From Stieleria mannarensis (lineage in GTDB: Bacteria; Planctomycetota; Planctomycetia; Pirellulales; Pirellulaceae), in assembly GCF_014154935.1 (NCBI RefSeq), contig NZ_JACEHH010000041.1, forward strand, positions 1 to 64,000: a DNA stretch of 64,000 nucleotides. The letters are read 5' to 3'. The notes beneath the pieces were generated by a model. The model had not been told where the DNA came from. It saw only the letters and a program-made list of their open reading frames with translations, and made no database searches. Below, piece after piece: positions 46,503 to 55,146 of this stretch (positions are counted from its first letter, which is position 1; each line of letters begins with the position of its first letter). Both the position numbers and the translations under genes were made by a program.

Positions 46503-48047
46503 ATGCAACAGGTATTCAAGTTGATCATGGCGGCGACCATGATTGTGACACTGTCTATTTCCGGCTTTGCGACTGCCGCCGACAAACCGAACATTCTGGT
46601 CATCTGGGGTGACGACATCGGATGGAGCAATCCCAGTTGCTACAACAGCGGCATGATGGGCTACCAAACGCCCAACATCGATCGGATCGCGCGAGAGGGC
46701 GTGCGGATGACCGACTGGTATGGGCAAAACAGTTGCACCGCCGGTCGATCAACGTTCATTACCGGCCAGAGTGGTTTTCGCACGGGTTTGTTGAAAGTGG
46801 GGCTGCCGGGGGCGAAAGAAGGCATGTCGACGTTGGATCCGACCATCGCCGGTTTGCTGAAAAACCACGGCTACATGACCGCGCAGTACGGCAAGAATCA
46901 CTTGGGCGATCGCGATGAACACCTGCCGACCAACCATGGGTTCGACGAGTTTTACGGAAACCTGTATCACTTGAACGCCGAGCAGGAACCCGAGCACCCG
47001 GATTACCCGAAGGACCCTGAGTTTAAAAAGAAGTTCGGTCCCCGCGGCGTGATCAAGTCCAGTGCCGACGGCAAGATCGAAGACACCGGACCGCTGACCA
47101 TCAAGCGGATGGAAACGGTCGACGAAGAGGTCACCGCGGGCGCACTGGATTTCATGGAGCGGGCCAAGAAGGCGGACAAGCCGTTCTTTCTGTGGTGGAA
47201 TTCGACCCGCATGCACGTCTGGACGCACTTGAAGGACGAGTCCAAGGACAAGACGGGCTTGGGAGTTTATGCCGACGGAATGGTTGAACATGATGGCCAT
47301 GTCGGCCAAGTGCTGGACAAACTGGACGAACTGGGGCTGACCGACAACACGTTGGTGATGTATTCGACCGACAACGGCGCGGAGTGTTTCACTTGGCCGG
47401 ACGGAGGCACGACGCCGTTTCGAAACGAAAAGAATTCCAACTGGGAAGGCGCTTACCGTGTCCCCTGTATGATCCGCTGGCCGGGCAAGATCAAACCGGG
47501 CACGATCAACAACAACATCTGCTCGCATGAAGACATGCTGCCGACCATTCTGGCGGCCGCGGGTGAACCGGACGTCAAGGAAAAACTGTTAAAGGGGCAT
47601 CAGGCGATCGGCCGCACCTACAAGGTCCATCTGGACGGTTACAACCTGTTGCCCGGGCTGACGGGCGAGGTGGAAGAGTGGCCGCGGAAGGAGTTTTTCT
47701 ACTGGACCGATGGCGGCAGCCTGTGTGCGCTGCGGTACGGTCGCTGGAAAATGGTTTTCCAGGAACAGCGGGCGCATGGTTTTGACGTCTGGCAGGAACC
47801 CTTCGTCACGCTGCGGTTGCCGAAACTGTTTTGTTTGCGCACTGATCCGTATGAGCGGGCTGACCATGAGGCCTATCAGTACGACGGATGGCGATTCGAT
47901 CGTGCCTTCGCCTTCGTCCCGGCGCAAACCTTCGTGGCCAAGCACTTGGAAACGTACAAGGAGTTTCCGCCGCGTCAAAAGCCCGGCAGCTTTGCGCTGG
48001 ACGATGTGCTGAGTGCGTTGCAGGAAGGCTCCGGGCCGAACAACTGA
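46503..48047 (+). CDS. Secreted sulfatase (arylsulfatase family)
   Basis: This is a 514-residue type I sulfatase with a signal peptide (about 1-26, ending ATAA). KPNILVIWGDDIGW carries the metal-binding Asp pair, NSCTAGRSTFITGQ has Cys78 as the residue converted to formylglycine, then YGKNHLGD and a further metal site YSTDNGAE. It would remove sulfate esters from a sulfated glycan or related compound in the periplasm or outside. The formylglycine-generating enzyme is not in this window. Many paralogues are typical of marine planctomycetes. Confidence 0.92.
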   Translation: MQQVFKLIMAATMIVTLSISGFATAADKPNILVIWGDDIGWSNPSCYNSGMMGYQTPNIDRIAREGVRMTDWYGQNSCTAGRSTFITGQSGFRTGLLKVGLPGAKEGMSTLDPTIAGLLKNHGYMTAQYGKNHLGDRDEHLPTNHGFDEFYGNLYHLNAEQEPEHPDYPKDPEFKKKFGPRGVIKSSADGKIEDTGPLTIKRMETVDEEVTAGALDFMERAKKADKPFFLWWNSTRMHVWTHLKDESKDKTGLGVYADGMVEHDGHVGQVLDKLDELGLTDNTLVMYSTDNGAECFTWPDGGTTPFRNEKNSNWEGAYRVPCMIRWPGKIKPGTINNNICSHEDMLPTILAAAGEPDVKEKLLKGHQAIGRTYKVHLDGYNLLPGLTGEVEEWPRKEFFYWTDGGSLCALRYGRWKMVFQEQRAHGFDVWQEPFVTLRLPKLFCLRTDPYERADHEAYQYDGWRFDRAFAFVPAQTFVAKHLETYKEFPPRQKPGSFALDDVLSALQEGSGPNN

Positions 48048-48141
48048 GTGAAGGTTCTTGTGCGATCTTGATTGCGTGTCGTGGCCGTCGGATCCCGACC
48101 GGCGGCGACGGCGCGCAGTTTGTGACGTGAGGCTCGATGAG

Positions 48142-49101
48142 ATGACGACACGAGAAGCGTTCCTGCAGGTCTCCGCGGCGATGAATGCCGCCATCATCGG
48201 CCAACAGACGGTCGTTGAACGGTTGATCATCGCCCTCTTGGCCAACGGAAACGTGCTGATGGAAGGGCTTCCGGGCACCGCCAAGACGCGTGCGATCAAA
48301 ACATTGTCCAAGCTGATCCGAAGCGACTTTCGACGCGTCCAGTTCACGCCCGATTTGCTGCCGTCGGACGTGACGGGCTCGGAAATCTACCGCGAACAAA
48401 ACGGGACATTCGAATTTCAACCGGGGCCGCTGTTTGGCAATTTGGTGCTGGCCGATGAAATCAATCGCGCGCCCGCCAAGGTTCAGGCGGCGTTACTTGA
48501 GGCGATGGAAGAACGTCAGGTCACCGTGGCGGGAACGACCCATCCGTTGCCGCCGTTGTTCCTCGTGCTTGCGACGCAAAACCCGATCGAACAGGAAGGC
48601 ACCTACCCGCTACCGGAAGCCCAAATGGATCGCTTCTTGGTGTATGTGAAAGTGCCCTATCCAGCCGCCGACAACGAATTGGCGATCTTGAATCTGGTTC
48701 GCTCGGAAACGAAAGGAGATCCGCCGCCGACGCCCGAGCCGATTTCTCAGGACACGGTGTTTGCAGCCCGCCGCGAGGTCAATGCGGTCCACGTGGCCGA
48801 AACGGCGGCCAGGTACATGGTCGATCTTGTCATCGCAACCCGCCAAGCGGAACGCTACGGCGATCAGCTTGCCAACTGGATCCACGTGGGCGCCAGTCCA
48901 CGCGGGACGATCGCACTGGATGCCGCGGCGCGTGCGCGGGCGTGGCTGCGTGGTCACGATTTTGTCTCACCCGAAGACGTCCAGGCGGTCGCACCGGCGT
49001 GCCTGGCCCATCGCGTCCATTTGTCCTATGAAGCCGAAGCGGAGGGCAAATCACGCGAAGACGTCATCGATGAAATCTTGCAGCGCGTCGCAGTGGGTTA
49101 G
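48142..49101 (+). CDS. MoxR-family AAA+ ATPase
   Basis: This is a 319-residue AAA+ chaperone-like ATPase with Walker A GLPGTAKT (42-49), Walker B LVLADEINRAP, sensor 1 LATQNPIEQEG and a lid domain. MoxR proteins work with VWA proteins encoded beside them. The start at 48142 gives MTTREAFLQVSAAMN; the longer frame to 48058 has no domain character. It heads a seven-gene operon ending at 54378. Confidence 0.92.
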   Translation: MTTREAFLQVSAAMNAAIIGQQTVVERLIIALLANGNVLMEGLPGTAKTRAIKTLSKLIRSDFRRVQFTPDLLPSDVTGSEIYREQNGTFEFQPGPLFGNLVLADEINRAPAKVQAALLEAMEERQVTVAGTTHPLPPLFLVLATQNPIEQEGTYPLPEAQMDRFLVYVKVPYPAADNELAILNLVRSETKGDPPPTPEPISQDTVFAARREVNAVHVAETAARYMVDLVIATRQAERYGDQLANWIHVGASPRGTIALDAAARARAWLRGHDFVSPEDVQAVAPACLAHRVHLSYEAEAEGKSREDVIDEILQRVAVG

Positions 49102-49109
49102 CCGAACCT

Positions 49110-50009
49110 ATGATTCATCCCACACTGGAGCAACTGGTAAGGCTGCAATTCGAGGCCCGCGAGTTTTCGTTGCTGCCCCGGCAACCGGTGCACAGTCTGC
49201 TGAGTGGACGTCATGCATCTCGGTTGCGTGGTCGGGGGTTGATGTTCGAGGAATTGCGTGATTACCGTCCTGGCGACGACATCCGCACGATGGACTGGAA
49301 AGCCACCGCGCGGCTGCGAAAGCCCCACGTGCGCGTGTACACCGAGGAACGCGAACGGCCCGTGTTGCTGGTCGTGGATCAACGCGTCAACATGTTTTTC
49401 GGAAGCGCGCGAACGACCAAGGCGACGACCGCCGCGGAGCTCGCCGCATTGTCAGCCTGGCGGACACTCGATGTCGGTGATCGAGTCGGCGCGATCCTCT
49501 TTGACGACGAACAGATCCTCAAGATTCGGCCGCATCGAAGTCGTCAGAATGTGTTGCGAATCTGTCACGAACTGGTTCGGATGAACGGTCGACTGTCCGC
49601 CGAGCGTCGGTCCGATCCGTCGATGCTGAATGAAGCCCTGCGCCGAGCGTGCAACGTCGCGGTGCATGACCATCTTGTTGTGTTGATCACCGACTATGAC
49701 GGTGACGATTCAACCACGCACCGATTGGCGACGCGTCTGGCAGCTCACAACGATGTGCTCGCCGCACTCGTTTATGACCCACTGGGTGCGGATTTGAAGT
49801 CTGACGCGTCGTTGCAGGTGACCGACGGAAGTCGGCAGTTAGTGTTAGAACCCGACGAGGAGTTTTCGTGCCGATTCCGCACCCAGTTTCAACGGCGATG
49901 TGATCAGCTGCGTGAGCGGTTGAGTGCGATTCGCATTCCGATCCTACCGATTTGCACCCACGACGGTGTGATCGATCAGGTGTTGGCGGCGCTGGGGAGG
50001 CGACGATGA
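49110..50009 (+). CDS. DUF58 domain protein
   Basis: This is a 299-residue protein matching DUF58. The motif LRGRGLMFEELRDYRPGDDI, followed by MDWKATAR, is diagnostic, and the C-terminal region is a degenerate VWA-like fold (LLVVDQRVNMFFG, in which the metal-site DxSxS is not kept). It is typically a partner of MoxR. The gene begins 8 nt after the MoxR stop and its own stop overlaps the next start as ATGA. Confidence 0.9.
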   Translation: MIHPTLEQLVRLQFEAREFSLLPRQPVHSLLSGRHASRLRGRGLMFEELRDYRPGDDIRTMDWKATARLRKPHVRVYTEERERPVLLVVDQRVNMFFGSARTTKATTAAELAALSAWRTLDVGDRVGAILFDDEQILKIRPHRSRQNVLRICHELVRMNGRLSAERRSDPSMLNEALRRACNVAVHDHLVVLITDYDGDDSTTHRLATRLAAHNDVLAALVYDPLGADLKSDASLQVTDGSRQLVLEPDEEFSCRFRTQFQRRCDQLRERLSAIRIPILPICTHDGVIDQVLAALGRRR

Positions 50010-50476
50010 CTGCGGATCCGTCAAGCCTGGATCGTTTGCGTGACATCGTCCAGCCGGTTCCCATCTCGTGGTGGCCGCCGGCGGCAGGGTGGTGGGTCTT
50101 GCTGGGAATGGTGACGACCGGGGCGGCGGTCTACACGATTCAGGCGATCCGCCAATGGCGATCCAATGAGTATCGTCGCACCGCGGTCCGGGAGGTCGAA
50201 GGGGCGATCGGCTGCGCAGCGATTTCAGAGATTCTGAAGCGAACGGCACTGGCAGCGTTCCCGCGCGATGAGGTTGCCGCGATGTCGGGGGCACGCTGGT
50301 GTCGATGGCTGGGCGATACGTCGGGCATCACTGTTCCGCCAGAGGTGCTCGATGTCCTGACGACGGGCGTTTATTCACCCCAGACGTCCGACGGCGAAAC
50401 AGACCTGCGCCGCTTTGCGCTGGCCTGGATCCGTCAGCATCGGCAGCCGGGTAACCCACGCGGGAGGACGGCGTAA
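50006..50476 (+). CDS. DUF4381 single-pass membrane protein
   Basis: This is a 156-residue protein with one membrane helix (about residues 30-47, WWVLLGMVTTGAAVYTI) preceded by VQPVPISWWPPAAG, the usual DUF4381 start. The cytoplasmic part contains ILKRTALAAFPRDEVAAMSG and ARWCRWLG. Genes of this type sit between DUF58 and the first Bat VWA gene. It is coupled on both sides by overlaps. Confidence 0.82.
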   Translation: MTADPSSLDRLRDIVQPVPISWWPPAAGWWVLLGMVTTGAAVYTIQAIRQWRSNEYRRTAVREVEGAIGCAAISEILKRTALAAFPRDEVAAMSGARWCRWLGDTSGITVPPEVLDVLTTGVYSPQTSDGETDLRRFALAWIRQHRQPGNPRGRTA

Positions 50477-51513
50477 TGTGGGTGTTCGCCCATCCCGTGC
50501 TTTTGGCGTTGCTGCCCTTGCCGCTGATCATTCGATGGTTCATTCCTCCGTCGCGACAGCCCCGTCCCGCGGTACGCGTCCCCTTTTTGCCACGGCTGGT
50601 TGCCAGTCAAGTGCAGCCGATCGCGCGTTCAACATCAACCGGGCGTTCAACCCAGGCGGTGACGTGGACCGTCTGGACGCTTTTGGTGATCGCATTGGCG
50701 AGGCCCCAGGTGTTGCAGCCGCCGATCGAGCGGACCGTGCCAACAAGGGATTTGCTTTTGCTGGTCGATTTGTCGGGGTCGATGCAGCACGAGGACTTTA
50801 CCGATGCCAGCGGGCAGACGGTGGACCGGCTGGCGGCGGTGAAGGAAGTCTTGGGCGAATTCCTGCTGCATCGCCAAGGTGATCGCGTCGGGTTGGTCGT
50901 GTTTGGGAATTCGCCGTTTTTGCAAGTTCCCTTCAGCACCGACCTGGAATTGTCCCGGCGGTTGTTGGAAGAAACGGCGGTGGGGATGGCGGGGCCGCGG
51001 ACCGCGCTCGGTGATGCCATCGGGTTGGGCATCGAGCTTTTCAAACGCAGTGACGCTCCCGCCAAGACGATGATCGCATTGACCGACGGCAACGACAACG
51101 CCAGCGCGGTCCCGCCACGGGAAGCCGCTCGCGTGGCCCGCGATCGCCAGATCACCATCCACACCATCGCGATGGGCGATCCGACGACCGTTGGCGAAGA
51201 GAAGATCGATGAAGAGGAACTCAAATCGGTAGCCAAGGCGACCGGCGGTGAGATGTTCTTGGCTCTCGATCGCGGCGAACTGGCCAAGGTGTATCAGCAG
51301 CTGGATGAGATCGAAACCCGTGAGGAGAAAACCATTCGCCATCAACCCCGACGTGATGTCTACCACGTGCCCGTCGCCGCGGCGTTGCTGTTGTCTTTCG
51401 CGGCGTGTGCGTGGTCGCTGTTGGTCGGTCGCGTCAAACGAGTGGCAGCGGATTCGCAGACCCGGTTGAGGGTCAATCCACGCACGTTCGAATTGGAGGT
51501 GACCGAGACATGA
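50476..51513 (+). CDS. BatA-type VWA-domain membrane protein
   Basis: This is a 345-residue protein with an N-terminal helix (about 6-22), a second helix (about 62-78), a VWA domain with an intact MIDAS motif LVDLSGSM (Asp98, Ser100, Ser102), a TDGNDNAS loop and a C-terminal membrane helix. Bat VWA proteins are thought to form periplasmic complexes controlled by MoxR; they were linked to oxygen tolerance in Bacteroides. It overlaps both neighbours by 1-4 nt. Confidence 0.9.
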   Translation: MWVFAHPVLLALLPLPLIIRWFIPPSRQPRPAVRVPFLPRLVASQVQPIARSTSTGRSTQAVTWTVWTLLVIALARPQVLQPPIERTVPTRDLLLLVDLSGSMQHEDFTDASGQTVDRLAAVKEVLGEFLLHRQGDRVGLVVFGNSPFLQVPFSTDLELSRRLLEETAVGMAGPRTALGDAIGLGIELFKRSDAPAKTMIALTDGNDNASAVPPREAARVARDRQITIHTIAMGDPTTVGEEKIDEEELKSVAKATGGEMFLALDRGELAKVYQQLDEIETREEKTIRHQPRRDVYHVPVAAALLLSFAACAWSLLVGRVKRVAADSQTRLRVNPRTFELEVTET

Positions 51514-52445
51514 TCGACCTCGGCAGTTTTCACTTCCTTCGGCCGTTTTGGTTGCTGTTGATTCCCGTCGCGGTGTGGCTGTGGTGGTGTCGGCGGGTCG
51601 AGGGAGATCCGCTGCGTGGTTGGCGTGTCGTCCTGCAACCGGAGTTGCTCGATGCCCTGACCGTGGGACAAGGACATCGGACGCGACGGTTGACACGCGA
51701 CGTGCCCCTGTTGCTCGGCTGGCTGTTGGCGGTCATCGCGGTTGCGGGACCGACGTGGCGGCCGGAGCCATCGCCGTCGGTCAACGATCCGCCGCCGGTG
51801 ATGATCGTCTTGAAGGCCGGTGAATCGATGAACCAGACGGATTTGATGCCGACGCGGATGGAACGCGCACGATTGAAGGTCGCCGACTTTGCCGAAGCAG
51901 CGCCGGCGCGTCCACTCGGTCTGATCGCCTATGCCGGTACGCCGCACTTGGTGTTGCCCCCGACACGCGACGCCGCGGTTGTATCGGAGATGGCCGCCGA
52001 GCTTGATCCGGAGATCATGCCCAAGGCTGGCGATGATCTGGCAGCCGCGCTCACGCGGGCAGACGAGGTTCTTGGCACGGGTGGAGGATCGATCTTGGTG
52101 ATCGCCGATTCGGTGACCGGCAATGCTTCGTCACTCGCTGAATATCGCACGAAGAGCAAGCGGCCGGTCGGCATCTTGGCCGTTGCTCGCCCCGACACGC
52201 CGGAGCTGGACACGCTGAACGACGCCGCTAGATCGATTGACGCTACGATCAGTCGGATCACCCCCGATTCCAGTGATATCGACCGGCTGATTCGGCGATC
52301 CACCGAAGCGTCCGTTGCTGCTGCAGCAGAGGGTGACGAGATTCGCTGGTCAGAAGCAGGCCGGTGGCTGGTGCCGGTGTTGGCGGCGATCGTTTTGGGC
52401 AGCTTTCGACGTCAGAACCAAGACTACCCGCGGGAGGGGGCGTGA
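51510..52445 (+). CDS. BatB-type VWA-like protein with degenerate MIDAS
   Basis: This is a 311-residue protein with the same layout as BatA: helices at about 10-25 and 67-85, a VWA-like domain and a C-terminal helix. The metal-binding DxSxS is replaced by VLKAGESM, so the leading Asp is lost. It probably keeps the fold and a binding role without normal metal coordination. It starts at 51510 in an ATGA overlap with BatA; the longer frame from 51405 lies inside BatA. Confidence 0.85.
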   Translation: MIDLGSFHFLRPFWLLLIPVAVWLWWCRRVEGDPLRGWRVVLQPELLDALTVGQGHRTRRLTRDVPLLLGWLLAVIAVAGPTWRPEPSPSVNDPPPVMIVLKAGESMNQTDLMPTRMERARLKVADFAEAAPARPLGLIAYAGTPHLVLPPTRDAAVVSEMAAELDPEIMPKAGDDLAAALTRADEVLGTGGGSILVIADSVTGNASSLAEYRTKSKRPVGILAVARPDTPELDTLNDAARSIDATISRITPDSSDIDRLIRRSTEASVAAAAEGDEIRWSEAGRWLVPVLAAIVLGSFRRQNQDYPREGA

Positions 52446-53026
52446 TGAAGTTCGCAGTTCTTTTCAGCCTTGTTGCCGCGTTGACATGGACCGGGCTATG
52501 GTTTTCCCCGGATCAGCAGGGACAGCGGTTGATGCGTCGTAGTCAGTTTGAAGCGGCGGCGCAGACGTTCCGCGATCCCGAGTGGGTGGGGATTGCATGG
52601 TATCGTGCCGGAGAGTTTGAAAAGGCGGAACAGGCCTTTGCCCGAGTCGCCTCGGCGGAGTCAGAATTCAATCGTGGCAATTGTCTGGTCATGCAAGGCA
52701 AGTACGACGCCGCGACGCAGCGCTATGACCGTGCATTGGAACTCCGTCCGGGTTGGTCCGACGCAAAGATCAACCGCGACATCGCGTTGGCGCGGGCGGA
52801 AAAGACGCGTCGCGCTGGCGGTGAAATGGGAGAGCAGAAGCTGGGGGCGGACGAAATCGTCTTTGACAAAAACAAATCGTCCGAAGGTGAAGACACGGAG
52901 GTCAAGGCAACGCAGCCGCTAAGCGATGCGGCGATGCAAGAACTTTGGCTACGCCGCGTGCAAACCAAGCCGCGAGATTTCTTGAAGGCAAAATTTGCGT
53001 TCCAGCTTGCCGAGGAATCGCAATGA
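52445..53026 (+). CDS. BatC-type TPR protein
   Basis: This is a 193-residue protein with an N-terminal membrane anchor or signal (MKFAVLFSLVAALTWTGLWF). Two TPR-like repeats follow (AWYRAGEFEKAEQAFARVA, NRGNCLVMQGKYDAATQRYD), then an acidic linker and LWLRRVQTKPRDFLKAKFAFQ, the tail usual in BatC. It starts in TGATG overlap with BatB and its end overlaps BatD as ATGA. Confidence 0.85.
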   Translation: MKFAVLFSLVAALTWTGLWFSPDQQGQRLMRRSQFEAAAQTFRDPEWVGIAWYRAGEFEKAEQAFARVASAESEFNRGNCLVMQGKYDAATQRYDRALELRPGWSDAKINRDIALARAEKTRRAGGEMGEQKLGADEIVFDKNKSSEGEDTEVKATQPLSDAAMQELWLRRVQTKPRDFLKAKFAFQLAEESQ

Positions 53027-54378
53027 AACGGTGTGGAGTGAACCGGAGTTGGGAGGGCGTGAGGCGGCGAGCCGGTTGGCGATCCGCAATCCTTGTCGGC
53101 CTGCTGTGGTGGTGGTCGGCGTCGGGAAACCTGCCCGCTGCCGACCCCGTCACAGCTGAATTGGCACAGGAGTCCGCTTGGACGGGCGAAGGCGTCTCCC
53201 TGGTGATCACGCTCTATTCACCCGGTCCATTTTCGGGCACGGCGACATTCGAGTTTCCGGAATTGTCGCAAACGGTGCTGATTCGAGGGGACAGCCCGGT
53301 GGTGGGCAGCGAATCGATGGACGGCGTCACCTACTTCACCCAACGTCATGAAGTGACCGTCTACACGCAGCGCAACGGTCGGATCGTGATCCCGTCGTTT
53401 CAAGTTCGCTTTGCGGGAAAGAAGACGTTCACCTCAGCTCCCGAACCCATCGAAGGCGTCACACCCGAGCTGACGTTCCAGTCCAAGCGACCTCCCGGCA
53501 CCGACTCTCTCGGATTCGTGTTGACCGCCAGCGACATGCAAGTGGCTCAATCCTGGTCGCCCGAGGTGGTCGAGACGCTGCGCGCCGGTGATGTGATCGA
53601 GCGGACGATCACACGCAAGGCGACCGGTACGACGGCGATGATGATGTCCCCGATCGAAGCGGTCGCTCCGCCGGGCGGACGCGTCTACGTCGGCGAGCCG
53701 ATGGTTCAAGATCGCAGCGATCGAGGCGACGTATCGGCCCAGCGTCGTGACACCTTGAAATACCAATTTGGGCACGCCGGCACGTTTACACTAGCGGACA
53801 TCCCATTGGTTTGGTGGGATGCGAACGCGTCCGAATTGAAGTCCGAAATCTTGCGCGGCAAGACGATCCGTGTCGCGGGAGAACCCGACGCGATGCAACT
53901 ACCCATCGAATCCGAATCGAATTCGGGTGCACCGAGTTTGGGTGTTCTGTACGCGGTGTCTGCGGTCTCGATTTGCATCGGCGTCGCTTGCGTTTGGATG
54001 CTGATTCCCCGCTTGATTGGATCGCACAGGAATCCCGAATCGGATGCCGCGGAGCGTCTACTGGCAGCCTGTCGTGACGACGATGCCAGCGGCGCGTATG
54101 CGGCGCTGCTCCACTGGAAACGAACGGTCGGCTTGCAAGACACCGAGCAACGTCTGGAGTCGTTCAATGCCCTGCCGTTGTCCGGCGAACTGGAGCGTTT
54201 GACACGACGTCTGTTTCGTGGACACGCAAGAGAAACCGTTTGGACGGGCGTTGCCTTGGCGTCGGCCTTCCGGCAATCCCGCCGGGCGGTTTTGGAGCGA
54301 CGCTCCCCGGGCCGTGCAAGACACCGTTCACTGCCGGACCTTAACCCCATCGACTTGAAACAACGATCACCACAATGA
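53023..54378 (+). CDS. BatD-like protein
   Basis: This is a 451-residue protein with a signal helix (about 20-38) and an extracytoplasmic beta-rich region. The family hallmark LAQESAWTGEGVSLVITLY appears early, and VYTQRNGRIVIPSFQVRF and RVYVGEPMVQDR further on. A membrane helix lies at about 310-330 before a cytoplasmic tail. It matches BatD (oxygen-tolerance) proteins and closes the operon. The start at 53023 overlaps the BatC stop. Confidence 0.85.
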   Translation: MKRCGVNRSWEGVRRRAGWRSAILVGLLWWWSASGNLPAADPVTAELAQESAWTGEGVSLVITLYSPGPFSGTATFEFPELSQTVLIRGDSPVVGSESMDGVTYFTQRHEVTVYTQRNGRIVIPSFQVRFAGKKTFTSAPEPIEGVTPELTFQSKRPPGTDSLGFVLTASDMQVAQSWSPEVVETLRAGDVIERTITRKATGTTAMMMSPIEAVAPPGGRVYVGEPMVQDRSDRGDVSAQRRDTLKYQFGHAGTFTLADIPLVWWDANASELKSEILRGKTIRVAGEPDAMQLPIESESNSGAPSLGVLYAVSAVSICIGVACVWMLIPRLIGSHRNPESDAAERLLAACRDDDASGAYAALLHWKRTVGLQDTEQRLESFNALPLSGELERLTRRLFRGHARETVWTGVALASAFRQSRRAVLERRSPGRARHRSLPDLNPIDLKQRSPQ

Positions 54379-54415
54379 CCTACTTCCAATCAAGAGACGG
54401 CGTCGCTGAACAGCG

Positions 54416-54492
54416 CCACGTAGATGTCGCCACGCTCGCCAGAGAGTGGAAAACGCCGGGGATCCACCTTCTGGCGAAGGTAGCTACGTTGG
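54416..54492. repeat. BIME-like pair of inverted CTGGCGA repeats
   Basis: The left unit (54416-54449) read on the minus strand and the right unit (54464-54492) read on the plus strand share CCAC-TCTGGCGA-G-TAGC-like sequence, so the pair is an imperfect hairpin. The right unit matches copies at 27189-27217 and 30421-30450. The homology of the following HAD gene begins within about 5 nt of its edge. Confidence 0.65.
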
Positions 54493-54510
54493 CGCGGCGA
54501 ACACGCGCTG

Positions 54511-55146
54511 TTGGAAATCGTGATGGCCACCCACGCCGGCATGACGACCGACGAGTTCGAGCAAACGGTCACCCAGTGGATCAACACCGCGCGTCACCCA
54601 CAGACCGGGTTGCGATACACCGACATGGTGTTTCAGCCGATGTTGGAACTGATGCAGTACTTGCGAGCACACCAGTTCGAAACTTGGATCGTTTCCGGAG
54701 GCGGAATCGAATTCATGCGTCCCTGTTCCCAACGCGTCTATGGTGTTCCGCCGCAACAGGTGATCGGGTCGAGCATCGAAATCAGATACGTCCTTCGCGA
54801 CGGGGTTCCCGTGCTGGAGCGTTTGCCCGAAATCAATTTCATCGATGACAAAGCGGGCAAGCCGGTCGGGATTCATCGCTTCATCGGGCGCCGTCCGATC
54901 GCCGCCTTCGGCACCGCCGACGGTGACCTACAGATGTTGCAATGGACGACCGCCGGCGATGGCGCGCGGTTGGGGTTGATCGTTCATCACACCGACTCCG
55001 AGCGGGAGTATGCGTACGACCGTGATTCTTCGGTCGGCCGTTTGGACAAGGGGCTCGATGCGGCCGCTGAGAACGATTGGACGATCGTGGACATGAAGAC
55101 GGATTGGTCGCAGATTTACCCGCCGGATCAGCCACGGGGGCAGTGA
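54511..55146 (+). pseudogene. HAD-superfamily phosphatase lacking its N-terminal catalytic part
   Basis: This frame of 211 residues begins LLEIVMATHAGMTTDEF and carries the later HAD motifs: motif II in WIVSGGG, a lysine in DDKAGKPVG and motif IV as FGTADGDLQML. The first motif, with the nucleophile Asp (DxDxT), which in complete relatives lies roughly 80-100 residues earlier, is missing. Upstream the frame is closed by a TAG inside the repeat at 54464-54492. The start listed is a TTG; the next ATG is at 54523. The remains are probably inactive. The C terminus overlaps the convergent FadL-like gene. Confidence 0.75.
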
